Source: Planococcus sp. CPCC 101016
GTDB taxonomy: Bacteria > Bacillota > Bacilli > Bacillales_A > Planococcaceae
NCBI RefSeq assembly: GCF_007859295.1
Contig: NZ_VOHB01000002.1
Location: forward strand, 1,737,624 to 1,801,623
DNA: 64,000 nucleotides
Direction of reading: 5' to 3'
Shown here one piece after another: positions 7,579 to 16,167 of the stretch (positions are counted from its first letter, which is position 1; every line of letters starts with the position of its first letter). The notes under the pieces are model-generated. The model saw nothing but the letters and a program-made list of their open reading frames with translations, was not told the DNA's origin and did not search any database. The translations under genes and the position numbers were made by a program.

Positions 7579-7812
7579 TTATCTTGTTTTGCGTTCGATA
7601 TAAGCTTCCAGCATGTCGAGTTCCTTGTTGAGCAAATACTCCATCTGCACATACTCGCGGCGGCCGGGAATATGTTCCGGCGTCAGGCCTTTCATCGAAT
7701 AGATAAAGTAGTAGCCGCCAATCTGGCGGAATAGCACAACAACGTGCGGAAATTCATCAAAAATCGCTTTTATATTATATCGTTTCGCGTAACTCCAATT
7801 TACGAGTTTCAT
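7579..7812 (-). CDS. small protein of unknown function
   Basis: 77 residues, basic and aromatic-rich, no signal peptide. The start is ATG at 7812, with a TTG immediately before it, and a purine-rich stretch (GAAAGGCGGG) lies ahead. I do not recognise the family. It is transcribed in the same direction as, and upstream of, the ABC-F gene, with about 105 bases between them. Confidence 0.55.
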   Translation of the reverse strand: MKLVNWSYAKRYNIKAIFDEFPHVVVLFRQIGGYYFIYSMKGLTPEHIPGRREYVQMEYLLNKELDMLEAYIERKTR

Positions 7813-8079
7813 CAACTACCCGCCTTTCACACCTCCATTTTAAATGATAAGAGGGAGAGAACACAAGTTTGTACCATGTGCTAATTTGAAAAAAAAGCAC
7901 AATAAGTTTTTTTGATGATGGTTGGTAATACAGTTGTTGAAAGCAGGGTGTTTTTTTCATTAATTCTGCAACCCATGTTGCCTTAATGCATCGCTTAAAT
8001 TTAATTATGCAATTGAAGGTCCTTAAATAGAAAGAAAAAATCTTGTTTTACACTGTTTAATTCATAGGAGGAAGAGCTT

Positions 8080-9252
8080 GTGGCTGAAAAGCAAAAAAAT
8101 CCAGCAATCGGCATGATGGTAGTGGGAATCCTGTTTGTCGCGTTAAACTTGCGGCCGGCCATATCATCCATTGGTCCGATGCTCGAACCTATTCGCGCAG
8201 ATTTGAATTTAAGCAATAGCGAAGTAAGTTTACTGACGGCGGTACCCGTTTTCTGTATGGGGCTGTTTGCACCTTTGGCTGTAGTATTCGGCCGCAAATT
8301 CGGGTTGAAACGTTCAATTGCCATCTTGCTTATAGCTATCGGGCTATTCACATTGCTTAGAGGTTTTCAGCCAACTTATCCAATTTTGCTTGCCAGTGCA
8401 TTTTTCATCGGTTTAGCAATTGCCATCATCAGTCCACTGTTGTCGGCGACGATTAAACGTGATTTTCCAATGCGGACTGCGGCATTGATCGGAGTCTTTT
8501 CATTCGGTATGGGTTTAGGGGCTACTTTGTCAGCCGGTTTGACGGGGGTCTTCTATACTGTAGCGGATTGGCCGCTGGCGATTGCCAGTTGGGGTTTATT
8601 GTCGATTGTAGCGCTGATAATATGGCTGCGTGTGGAACAACCGGTTGAAGTGAAGTCAGCGGAAAGCGGGCTGGAAACGATGGTTCGTGTATCACCATGG
8701 AAAACTAAGCGGGCTTGGTATATGTTGTTGTTTTTCGGCTGTCAATCGGCTTTATTCTTTTCGATGTTGACATGGCTTGCACCAATCGCCATTGAAAAAG
8801 GCATGTCCGTTTTGGCAGCCGGCGGTGTTTTGACTTTGATGTCTGCTGTACAGATTGCCGGGAATATCAGCATCCCGCTGTTTTTTAACAAATTTCCAAA
8901 CCGCTTAGGCTGGATCATCACTGTTTTAGCTTTTGGTACTCTTGGGATTTTGCTATTGATGTTCGGTAATGTCGCTACAATCTGGATGGCTGCCGCCTTT
9001 ATCGGGGTCGCACTGGGCGGTCTTTTTCCAATCGCTTTGTTAATGCCTCTTGATGAAACAACTTCTGCAGACGAAGCCAATAGTTGGACAGCGATGACGC
9101 AATCAGGCGGTTACATCATTTCAGCTTTTATGCCGCTGACAATCGGAATCGTCTACGATCAAACCGGCAATCACAATATTACTTTAATGATGCTACTTCT
9201 GTTTGTCATACTCATGATCGTTTTTGCAATACTGCTCAATAAAAAAGATTGA
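8080..9252 (+). CDS. MFS transporter, CynX/NimT (YycB) type
   Basis: 390 residues with twelve predicted membrane helices. The first helix and loop (NLRPAISSIGPMLEPIR) carry the pattern typical of the cyanate/2-nitroimidazole transporter branch of the major facilitator superfamily. The substrate cannot be told from sequence. Start GTG at 8080 is preceded by TAGGAGGAAG. It ends two bases before the convergent small membrane gene, so transcripts of the two must overlap. Confidence 0.85.
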   Translation: MAEKQKNPAIGMMVVGILFVALNLRPAISSIGPMLEPIRADLNLSNSEVSLLTAVPVFCMGLFAPLAVVFGRKFGLKRSIAILLIAIGLFTLLRGFQPTYPILLASAFFIGLAIAIISPLLSATIKRDFPMRTAALIGVFSFGMGLGATLSAGLTGVFYTVADWPLAIASWGLLSIVALIIWLRVEQPVEVKSAESGLETMVRVSPWKTKRAWYMLLFFGCQSALFFSMLTWLAPIAIEKGMSVLAAGGVLTLMSAVQIAGNISIPLFFNKFPNRLGWIITVLAFGTLGILLLMFGNVATIWMAAAFIGVALGGLFPIALLMPLDETTSADEANSWTAMTQSGGYIISAFMPLTIGIVYDQTGNHNITLMMLLLFVILMIVFAILLNKKD

Positions 9253-9254
9253 AC

Positions 9255-9566
9255 TCATTCTTTTGGATCAGGCAGAAAAAAAGCTTTGACAATATGTGGC
9301 TGCAGCACGGCCATCCAAGACAAATACAAAGATATTAAAGGGAAGATGATGCACCAAGAAGAAATCATGGTGAATGAAAGTTCTGAGTTGGGAAAAAATG
9401 AAGTAAAATACCAATAATTATAGCTGATGGTTAAGACCATAGTTGTAATCGGGCCGATATAGACCCTTTTGGTGAGTATAGCCAATAGTAAACCAATTCC
9501 GATGACGACCATCGGAACAATCACCAACTGCATAACAACCGGGTCAATGGATTCAATGAGCTTCAA
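9255..9566 (-). CDS. small integral membrane protein
   Basis: 103 residues, TTG start at 9566 supported by GGGAGG seven bases ahead. Three hydrophobic helices cover most of it, with a short charged tail (FFLPDPKE). It resembles small YbeF/DUF2651-like membrane proteins of Bacillus in length and layout, but I cannot assign it firmly. Function unknown. Confidence 0.6.
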   Translation of the reverse strand: MKLIESIDPVVMQLVIVPMVVIGIGLLLAILTKRVYIGPITTMVLTISYNYWYFTSFFPNSELSFTMISSWCIIFPLISLYLSWMAVLQPHIVKAFFLPDPKE

Positions 9567-9654
9567 TCGAGTACCTCCCTAAACTAATGTGGAAACATAC
9601 TGACTCTGCAATTAGTAGTGTAGTTGTCGGAACAATCTGTCAATAAAAAAGTGT

Positions 9655-9680
9655 AAAAAAAGCTGACGCCTTAAGCGTCA
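9655..9680 (-). terminator. intrinsic terminator of msrA
   Basis: TGACGC / GCGTCA stem overlapping the msrA stop codon, followed on the minus strand by a T-run. Confidence 0.75.
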
Positions 9681-10201
9681 ACTTCAACCCATGTAGAGGA
9701 AAGAAATTCATCTCGGCCAGATTCTGCCCGATCATTCAAATAATGTTCAGGATTCTTCTTATAAAAGTCCTGGTGATAATCTTCAGCAGCATAGAATGGA
9801 GCTGCATTACGGATTTCTGTTACTACGGGTTTATCAAATCGTCCGCTGGCATCAAGTTGCTGTTTAGATTTTTCTGCAATCGCACGTTGGCGTTCATTGT
9901 GGACAAAAATGGATGCCCGGTAGGAAGGGCCGCGATCCTGAAATTGACCTTCGTCATCAGTAGGATCAATTTGCTGCCAAAAGATATCCAATAATTGTTC
10001 GTATGAGAAAACTTCGGGCTGGAAAGTGATTTCCACAACTTCCAAATGGCCGGTCGTACCGGACTTCACTTGTTCGTATGTAGGATTTTCTACATGTCCG
10101 CCGCTGTAGCCTGAAATCACTTGTTCAATGCCATCAAATTGATCAAATGGCTTGACCATGCACCAAAAGCAGCCGCCCGCAAATGTTGCTTTTTCTGTCA
10201 T
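9671..10201 (-). CDS. msrA: peptide methionine sulfoxide reductase A
   Basis: 176 residues. It reduces methionine-S-sulfoxide in proteins and repairs oxidative damage in the cytoplasm. The catalytic motif GCFWC lies at residues 10-14, with Cys11 as nucleophile, and the family blocks [15 protein letters not shown] and HLEVVEITF follow. The start at 10201 has AGAGGAG six bases ahead; the frame extends to 10366 but without a site or family similarity. No msrB is fused or adjacent. Confidence 0.95.
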   Translation of the reverse strand: MTEKATFAGGCFWCMVKPFDQFDGIEQVISGYSGGHVENPTYEQVKSGTTGHLEVVEITFQPEVFSYEQLLDIFWQQIDPTDDEGQFQDRGPSYRASIFVHNERQRAIAEKSKQQLDASGRFDKPVVTEIRNAAPFYAAEDYHQDFYKKNPEHYLNDRAESGRDEFLSSTWVEVDA

Positions 10202-10467
10202 GATTTTGTCTCCTCTCAGATAGTAGATAACAAAAATCTTACCATTCCACAGCTTTTCCGACAATAAAAATGTTCTACAGCCGGTGCATTTAACATATGA
10301 GTTTTTTACCCTGTCATAAAATTGACTCGATTCAGACCGAATGTGTCCAAGCTGATTGAAAATCATGAATTGAATTCCTTAACCTATAAATTTTGTAGAA
10401 AGTCCGAAACTTAATGCCCAAATGAGCGTCTTATTGACGTAAAAGTTTAGAAAGGAGTGTGTTTAAT

Positions 10468-11415
10468 ATGGAAGAAGAATTACAGCACAACAAAAGAACA
10501 AGACGCAGAAAAAGAAGATTTCGACTGCGCGGCATCATCTTCCTGCTCCTGATCGCCCTTTTGATGATTGGGGCCTATGCATTCATACAATTTAGAAGTG
10601 GTGTCAGTCTAGCAGAAAATACGGAACAGGAACCCGTTTCCTTCGAGGAAGATGAGAGCAATAGCGATTATGAAAACATCCTGGTGCTCGGAGTCGATTC
10701 CCGAGGAGAAGAAAAATCCCGCACAGACACGATGATGCTTGTCACACACGACAAAGTCAATGACAAGGTTAAACTGACTTCATTTATGCGGGACATCTAT
10801 GCGGATATTCCGGGCTATCAATCCTATAAATTAAATACAGCGTTTTATTTAGGTGGAGTTGATTTGCTGGCGGATACATTAAGAGAGATGTTCGGAGTAG
10901 AGATTCATCATTATGCAGTAATGGATTTTTCAAGTTTTGAAAACCTTGTGGATGTGGCAGCGCCGAATGGGGTGGAAATCGATGTGGAGAAAGCGATGTC
11001 TGAACATATTGGCGTTTCTCTGACACCGGGTGTCCAAAATCTAAACGGCAAAGAGCTTCTAGGCTATGCACGATTCCGTGCTGATAACGAAGGGGACTTT
11101 GGCAGGGTCCGCCGCCAGCAACAAGTCGTCGCTGCCTTGAAAGACGAAATGATCAGTGTAGCCGCTATACCGAACTATCCGAAATTAGCGGGTGCGCTGC
11201 AAGGCTATGTACAGACCGATATGCCTTTAAGCGATCAAGTAAAATTGGCAACCCAATTGGCAACCGGCGGCAGCAGTGAAGTTGAACGGCTGACACTTCC
11301 TGTAGAAGGAAGCTATAGCTATGGCAGCTACTCGCATGCGGGATCGGTTCTTGATATTAATGTCGAACAGAACAGGCAAGCATTGAGTGAATATTTGTCA
11401 CAACCCCTAGACTAA
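10468..11415 (+). CDS. LytR-CpsA-Psr family cell-wall ligase
   Basis: 315 residues. A basic cytoplasmic N-terminus (KRTRRRKRRFRLR) is followed by one membrane anchor (IIFLLLIALLMIGAYAFI) and an extracellular LCP domain. The domain shows the family's conserved ENILVLGVDSR, the Arg/Asp residues RTDTMML, and LNTAFYLGG. LCP enzymes transfer anionic polymers such as teichoic acids from lipid carriers to peptidoglycan. The ATG at 10468 suits AAAGGAG at 10451; the GTG at 10459 is too close to it. Confidence 0.92.
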   Translation: MEEELQHNKRTRRRKRRFRLRGIIFLLLIALLMIGAYAFIQFRSGVSLAENTEQEPVSFEEDESNSDYENILVLGVDSRGEEKSRTDTMMLVTHDKVNDKVKLTSFMRDIYADIPGYQSYKLNTAFYLGGVDLLADTLREMFGVEIHHYAVMDFSSFENLVDVAAPNGVEIDVEKAMSEHIGVSLTPGVQNLNGKELLGYARFRADNEGDFGRVRRQQQVVAALKDEMISVAAIPNYPKLAGALQGYVQTDMPLSDQVKLATQLATGGSSEVERLTLPVEGSYSYGSYSHAGSVLDINVEQNRQALSEYLSQPLD

Positions 11416-11473
11416 ATCACCAATGATTATGATAATATGAAGGTAGAAAGTCTATTCAGAAAAGGGGAAGTTT

Positions 11474-12661
11474 ATGCAGCCAGATGACAAGCCATCTTTT
11501 TTTTCCACTAATTACATCCGCTTTTTAGGTGGGAGAAATACAGTATTCACGCTGATCTCTTTGTTATTGCTTGGATTGGTGGTATACGTTTTTAGGGAAG
11601 TATCGTTTCTCTTTCATCCAGTCAGCGTTTTTATGAAAACTGTTGTTTTGCCGATTGTCCTAGCATTAATTTTCTTCTATTTGCTGCGGCCGATATTGCG
11701 CTTACTGGAGGATTTCAAAATCCCACGCAACTGGGGAATCCTTATTATTTTCTTAGGCGTGGTCGGATTGATCACATTACTGATTGTATTGGTTTTCCCT
11801 TTTTTACGTTCGCAATTTCAAACGCTTATTGAAGAGTTTCCAACATATTTCATGCAATTACTGACAGATGTCGATGCGTTTTTAAGAACATCGTTTGTCG
11901 GCAATTACTACAGCGAATCCAACTTCACTATTGATACTTTGTTGACTACATTGCCTGGAAATATCACCGATACGCTGCAGAATACAGTCACAAGTATCAT
12001 AACAGGCGTTACCGGTTTGATTTCTACTATTACTGGAGTCATTTTGTCGGTTGTCATCGTTCCGTTCATCTTGTTTTATCTATTAAAAGATGGTGAAAAG
12101 TTGCCGGAATATTTCTTGAAGCTGTTGCCGCCAAGATTTCGCGACGACACACGCGAGGTGTTCACTGAAGCGGATAAGCAACTCGGTGCCTATATACAAG
12201 GCCAATTGATTGTGGCATTTTGCATTGGGGTCATGGTTTATATCGGTTTCCTGATTATTGGAATGGATTATGCGTTATTGCTGGGAGTTTTAGCGATGGT
12301 GACGAGCATTGTTCCATATATCGGACCCGCAATAGCGATTACGCCTGCAGCGATTATCGCCTTGGTCACCTCACCTTTCATGCTGGTTAAACTTGCGATA
12401 GTGTGGACAGTAGTGCAGTTAGTGGAAGGAAACTTAATCTCTCCGCAGGTGATGGGAAAGACTTTGTTCATCCACCCGGTTACGATCATTTTTGTATTAC
12501 TGACGGCAGGTTCTTTATTCGGCATAGTTGGGGTTATTCTTGGCATCCCAATGTATGCATTGCTGCGGGTATTGGTTTCTCACTTCTACAAGCTATTTAA
12601 GCGCCGCTACAACAGACATGAAACTAATTTGGAAAATCAGTACGATTATACTGAATTATGA
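11474..12661 (+). CDS. AI-2E family transporter (UPF0118/DUF20)
   Basis: 395 residues, about eight membrane helices with the re-entrant region typical of the AI-2E family (LSVVIVPFILFYLLKDG and PQVMGKTLFIHPVTIIFVLL). Members include the autoinducer-2 exporter TqsA and Na+/H+ antiporters, so the substrate is open. The start ATG follows AAAGGGGAAG. It lies 58 bases after the LCP gene in the same direction. Confidence 0.85.
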   Translation: MQPDDKPSFFSTNYIRFLGGRNTVFTLISLLLLGLVVYVFREVSFLFHPVSVFMKTVVLPIVLALIFFYLLRPILRLLEDFKIPRNWGILIIFLGVVGLITLLIVLVFPFLRSQFQTLIEEFPTYFMQLLTDVDAFLRTSFVGNYYSESNFTIDTLLTTLPGNITDTLQNTVTSIITGVTGLISTITGVILSVVIVPFILFYLLKDGEKLPEYFLKLLPPRFRDDTREVFTEADKQLGAYIQGQLIVAFCIGVMVYIGFLIIGMDYALLLGVLAMVTSIVPYIGPAIAITPAAIIALVTSPFMLVKLAIVWTVVQLVEGNLISPQVMGKTLFIHPVTIIFVLLTAGSLFGIVGVILGIPMYALLRVLVSHFYKLFKRRYNRHETNLENQYDYTEL

Positions 12662-12668
12662 CCGTGTT

Positions 12669-12696
12669 TTGAAAAAGCTATATTGTGGTATATAAG
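12669..12696 (+). promoter_or_regulatory. promoter of the Spo0M-like gene
   Basis: TTGAAA (12669-12674), 16-base spacer, TATAAG (12691-12696). Confidence 0.5.
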
Positions 12697-12725
12697 AACT
12701 AACAAAAGTTGGGGGTTTCTACGTT

Positions 12726-13145
12726 ATGAAGTTCAAGGATTTTTTATCATCTATCGGCATCGGCTCATTGAAAGTAAATACGGTTGTTGAAAGACCGCAT
12801 CTCGAAGAAGGCGAGACATTGAACGGAACGGTTTATCTTGATGGTGGAGATGGAGAGCAGACCATTGATTTTATCGAACTGAATGTCGTCAGGCTTGTCG
12901 AAGATACGCGGGATGACAGCGATTTCGATTTTTACGAAACAATCGTTGCTAAACAAACGATGGAATTTGCGGGATCGGTCAAATCAAAGGATACGGTTAT
13001 GCAGCAGTTCGAAATCGTTCCCGATGAACGTTGGGTTCTTGAACATCCGAAAGCAAAATTGATTTTGCGGACGATTGTTCATGTGAAAAATGGATTTAAT
13101 GCAAGAGACGAAGACGATATTACTTACGGAACCATCGAGAGCTGA
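12726..13145 (+). CDS. short Spo0M-like (arrestin-fold) protein
   Basis: 139 residues matching the N-terminal arrestin-like domain of Spo0M (start MKFKDFLSSIGIGSLKVNTV, then GETLNGTVYLDGG). B. subtilis Spo0M is about 258 residues, so only the first domain is present. The end is clean, with the stop codon inside a terminator stem, so this looks like a natural short form rather than a break. Spo0M affects sporulation and motility in B. subtilis; the role of single-domain forms is unknown. Confidence 0.8.
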   Translation: MKFKDFLSSIGIGSLKVNTVVERPHLEEGETLNGTVYLDGGDGEQTIDFIELNVVRLVEDTRDDSDFDFYETIVAKQTMEFAGSVKSKDTVMQQFEIVPDERWVLEHPKAKLILRTIVHVKNGFNARDEDDITYGTIES

Positions 13146-13163
13146 ACTTCAGCTCTTTTTTTA
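13138..13163 (+). terminator. intrinsic terminator overlapping the Spo0M-like stop codon
   Basis: AGAGCTGA / TCAGCTCT stem with a 3-base loop and T-run. Confidence 0.85.
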
Positions 13164-13281
13164 TGTCTAAAATCTATTAACGGCATTGCAACGAAATAAA
13201 TTATTCAATACGGTTTTAACTTGAATCTTATTTCATGAAAGTCCAAATAGAAGTTATCAATAGACTTAACATTTTTTATGA

Positions 13282-13311
13282 TTGATATTGATAATCATTC
13301 TCACTTATGTT
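13282..13311 (+). promoter_or_regulatory. Fur box over a promoter
   Basis: TGATAATCATTCTCA (13289-13303) matches the Bacillus 7-1-7 Fur box TGATAATNATTATCA at all but two positions. An overlapping ATTGATAT repeat lies just before it. It covers a possible promoter with TTGATA at 13282-13287 and TATGTT at 13306-13311. The next reading frame begins 40 bases on. Confidence 0.6.
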
Positions 13312-13350
13312 AAGGTAAATAAGAACGATTGTTAAAGAGTTAAATGAGAT

Positions 13351-13458
13351 TTGGAAGAAAATACAGAAAAAAATAACCGCTTGATCTCAAAATATCTCAG
13401 TAAAGGTTTTTACGTAAATTCAGGCCGTGACCCTGAATTTATGAAATGTCGAGTTTAA
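13351..13458 (+). CDS. tiny FbpA-like reading frame
   Basis: A 35-codon frame starting with TTG, too short for most gene finders. The protein is basic; its core NRLISKYLSKGFYVNSGRD resembles the start of the Fur-regulated basic protein FbpA family (LIxKLxxxGxYxxxxK). FbpA-C are small iron-sparing regulators in B. subtilis, transcribed under Fur control. A Fur box ends about 48 bases upstream. The ribosome binding site is weak (AAAGAG). A perfect 9-bp hairpin lies within its 3' part (13416-13440). It could also be a decayed remnant. Confidence 0.35.
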   Translation: MEENTEKNNRLISKYLSKGFYVNSGRDPEFMKCRV

Positions 13459-13678
13459 GCACATCAAGTAAAAAAGCTGTCGTTAGAATCTCTTTGTACT
13501 CAGAGGGAAACGAGTCAAGTGGCTGTTCGAATTTGTTCTGCTCAGCATTTTTGGAACAGCAATTGGCATGACGGCATGTTTAATTATGGATATCTTATAA
13601 ACTAAACTGAAAATATACATACTTATAACTATAATAAATTTGATTGAAACTGAACTGAGGGGATAGGAGCGGAAGCAG
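13459..13678. other. spacer with a membrane-helix-like reading frame lacking a start
   Basis: About 13510-13600 contains an in-frame stretch that would read LFEFVLLSIFGTAIGMTA and then CLIMDIL, stop. It is helix-like but has no start codon or ribosome binding site in frame. It is probably the remnant of a small membrane protein. Confidence 0.3.
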
Positions 13679-14023
13679 ATGAAAAAAAAGATACTTTTTC
13701 TGATACTGAGTCTTTTTGTTTCTCATCAGGCTCTGACTCAACTCCTAGATGAAAAATCAGTGACTACAGACTGTCTGAGAACAAATCAGGCAATTGAACT
13801 GGTTTTACTAAATGCAGAAGTAAAAGAAAAACAACAGACTTTAGATGTAGGAAGTGAAATGAAATTTTCTGGAATATCGGTAGCTGAGAGAAAAACTGAG
13901 GTGGTAAAAGCAGATCTGGATGAAGAAGCGGGACGTGTCAATTGGGGAACAGCAGTCATCGTTTTATGTGTTGCCTTTTGTGTATATTTGATTAATCGGA
14001 GTAAGCGGCAGGACATTGAGTAA
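13679..14023 (+). CDS. small exported or membrane protein, unknown
   Basis: 114 residues. An N-terminal hydrophobic stretch (ILFLILSLFVSHQAL) after three lysines looks like a signal peptide or anchor. A polar middle follows, then a C-terminal membrane helix (AVIVLCVAFCVYLI) and a positively charged tail. The topology suggests a short extracytoplasmic loop held at both ends, or a signal-cleaved protein with one anchor. The ribosome binding site GGGGATAGGAG precedes the ATG. The family is not recognised. Confidence 0.6.
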   Translation: MKKKILFLILSLFVSHQALTQLLDEKSVTTDCLRTNQAIELVLLNAEVKEKQQTLDVGSEMKFSGISVAERKTEVVKADLDEEAGRVNWGTAVIVLCVAFCVYLINRSKRQDIE

Positions 14024-14077
14024 ATAAGAGCGGAACTCCGTCATACTAAAGAGAGTTAAATTGCTTTAAGTAAAAAA

Positions 14078-14130
14078 ACCATTGTTTCTACTTGTCCTAT
14101 AAGGATGAGCAGAAACAATGGTATTTTTTT
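14078..14130. terminator. bidirectional intrinsic terminator
   Basis: ACCATTGTTTCT / AGAAACAATGGT stem with an A-run to the left and a T-run to the right, between convergent genes. Confidence 0.8.
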
Positions 14131-14178
14131 AGAAAAAATGTTGGATAGTAGAATACAAACTCTTACGAGACATTAATT

Positions 14179-14637
14179 TCACGAGAGATCATAAATCATT
14201 TTGGCGCCTAAAGCTTTTATTTCAATTTCGGGAGATTGAGTCTTCATAAGAGTCATTTGTCTAAGCGCCGCTTTTTGAGCATCTTCGAAGTTTGAGTGAT
14301 GATCGATTTTTTGTGTCGGGTGGAATTCAAATGGAACAGAAGGTGAAGATTTTATAAATAATAATATTATGTAACCTTTTAGAATAGTGGTTTCCATAAA
14401 CGAATCTGGTTCAATAAGCAGTTCGTTATCAGGAAAGTAGCTGATTTTATCTTCACAAAGGATAGCTATTTTTTTTAGGATCCATAAATTTTGTTGAGTA
14501 AAAGGAGTAGTGGATTCGACGCGATTAAAGATCGTTTCTAAATCCAGTTCAAATAACGGAAACGAATAAGGAGGAGCTGATTTGAAAACAAAGTAAATTC
14601 GATTGTCCTGTTCATCTAGCAGCTGAAATCCGTTCAC
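14179..14637 (-). CDS. hypothetical protein
   Basis: 152 residues, GTG start at 14637 with GGGGAGG seven bases ahead. Soluble, no signal peptide, mixed alpha/beta composition; I see no catalytic motif. The family is not recognised. It stands alone between the bidirectional terminator and a 300-base spacer. Confidence 0.6.
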   Translation of the reverse strand: MNGFQLLDEQDNRIYFVFKSAPPYSFPLFELDLETIFNRVESTTPFTQQNLWILKKIAILCEDKISYFPDNELLIEPDSFMETTILKGYIILLFIKSSPSVPFEFHPTQKIDHHSNFEDAQKAALRQMTLMKTQSPEIEIKALGAKMIYDLS

Positions 14638-14844
14638 CTGAATTCCTCCCCAGTAAAGCGAAATATGTAACTGCTTTCATTATAATCGATAGAACGTTGT
14701 GGAACAAATGTTGTTTTTCGTTGTACATGTAAATTACTACATAAGGTTTACTCAATCAAATTCAAAACAAGTAATAACATAAAAAACGGAAATGATTAAA
14801 AACAAAGTAAAACAGCTTCAAGTAGGCAAATCCAGTTCCTTCAA

Positions 14845-14882
14845 TAAAAAAAGAAACTCTCATTGTGAGAATTTCTTTTTTA
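14845..14882 (-). terminator. intrinsic terminator after the VOC gene
   Basis: GAAACTCTCA / TGAGAATTTC stem with A/T runs on both flanks, 65 bases past the VOC stop codon. Confidence 0.7.
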
Positions 14883-14946
14883 CTGATTAAAACAGTATGG
14901 AAAGCAAGGGGTTGAAAAATCGATTTTTGCATAGCTTTAACTTTTA

Positions 14947-15366
14947 TCAGTCGAGTATGAGCTCAGGGTTCCAGACAACTTCCCATAAATGACCATCAGG
15001 ATCTTGGAAATAGCCGGAGTAGCCGCCCCAAAAGGTTTCATGACCAGAGACGGTAACAACAGCTCCAGCTTTTTTTGCTTGTTCCAGCACTTTATCGACT
15101 TCTAGTTGGCTGTTGACATTATGTCCAATGGTCATTTCGGTGGGACTTGGTGGTGCTTGATGAACGTTTGCGTCATAGGAAATGTCCTGTCGTTTCCAGA
15201 TGGCCAGCTGCAATCCAGGTTGAAGTTTAAAGAAAGCGACAGCTCCGTGTTCGAATTCCGTTCCGATAATTCCTTCAGTTGGAAACCCAAGGCCGTCCCG
15301 GTAAAACGATAAAGACCTTTCCAAATCATCGACACCCAGTGTTAAAACGGTCATTCTCGCTTCCAT
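14947..15366 (-). CDS. VOC-family (glyoxalase/dioxygenase fold) protein
   Basis: 139 residues with the vicinal-oxygen-chelate pattern: an N-terminal half with DDLERSLSFYRDGLGFP and a C-terminal GYFQDPDGHLWEVVWNP carrying the metal-ligand Glu region. Enzymes of this fold include glyoxalase I, fosfomycin resistance proteins and bleomycin-binding proteins; the exact role is unknown. GGGAG precedes the ATG. It begins 45 bases after ykoC in the same direction with no terminator between them, so it may be the last gene of the thiamine-transport transcript. Confidence 0.85.
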   Translation of the reverse strand: MEARMTVLTLGVDDLERSLSFYRDGLGFPTEGIIGTEFEHGAVAFFKLQPGLQLAIWKRQDISYDANVHQAPPSPTEMTIGHNVNSQLEVDKVLEQAKKAGAVVTVSGHETFWGGYSGYFQDPDGHLWEVVWNPELILD

Positions 15367-15411
15367 GTCATCACTCCCAGTAAAATCTATTTAGCATATC
15401 TTACCATGTTT

Positions 15412-16167
15412 TCAACTCAACCAACTGCCTCCTGCGCAACTTACAAACAAGATGACCAGAAAGACTCCAGACATCAGTATGTCTATGCGACCTATGCGGA
15501 TTGGCCGATAAAAAGCGCTTCTCGGTTCTCCAGTGAAGCCCCGCGCTTCCATAGCGAATGCCGAACGTTCTGCCTTTCTTACAGCGCCTGCAAGCATGGG
15601 GATCAATACCTGGCGCATAGAGAGGAGCCGCTGCCAACTGTGCTTTTGCATTTTGGCACCACGCAGCCGCTGTGCTTGCTGTATTTGTATAAATTCATCT
15701 TTCATAACCGGCAGGAACTGATAGCCGACCATGACGCCATATGCCAACTTTGGAGATAGTTTCAACTGCTGCATGAGGCTTAAGATGAATTTCACGGGAT
15801 CGGTTGTAAAGGCAAAGAGCAGAGACAAGGTAGAAAACGCCATGACACGGAAAGCGAGCGATAAGGCGCGGGCCCATTGTTCATCGGTTACATCTAATCC
15901 TGCAAATGACCAAATGACTGTTCCGCCAGTATCTGCGCCAAAGACAACGGTTGTCCATAAATAACCGAAGGCACCAATCGAGAAGGGCAGCATAAATAAT
16001 AGCCATAGCTTCCATTTTGTACGGCTCATCGTCAGCTGAAGCAAGATGATGCTCACCCAGAACAGAAAAGGGGTCCAGGGATTGAAAAAGAATGCAATGG
16101 CCAGCATAGATAAGGTAATCAGGATAAACTTGACGGACGGATTCATGTCATGCAAAAGATTCCGCAA
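15412..16167 (-). CDS. ykoC: ECF transporter T component (thiamine precursor)
   Basis: 251 residues, about five membrane helices. The C-terminal coupling region has two Arg motifs, RLRGAK and AMEARGFTG, the hallmark of EcfT/CbiQ proteins that dock on the ATPases. TTG at 16167 has AAAGGAG nine bases ahead, whereas the ATG at 16146 has no site; the gene overlaps ykoD by 20 bases. It is the membrane scaffold of the YkoEDC transporter, assigned to hydroxymethylpyrimidine or thiamine uptake. Confidence 0.9.
   Translation of the reverse strand: MRNLLHDMNPSVKFILITLSMLAIAFFFNPWTPFLFWVSIILLQLTMSRTKWKLWLLFMLPFSIGAFGYLWTTVVFGADTGGTVIWSFAGLDVTDEQWARALSLAFRVMAFSTLSLLFAFTTDPVKFILSLMQQLKLSPKLAYGVMVGYQFLPVMKDEFIQIQQAQRLRGAKMQKHSWQRLLSMRQVLIPMLAGAVRKAERSAFAMEARGFTGEPRSAFYRPIRIGRIDILMSGVFLVILFVSCAGGSWLS

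Noticed and set aside
15406..15759. 117-codon plus-strand frame opposite ykoC
   Set aside because: Antisense to a well-supported ECF gene; no family resemblance or ribosome binding site.
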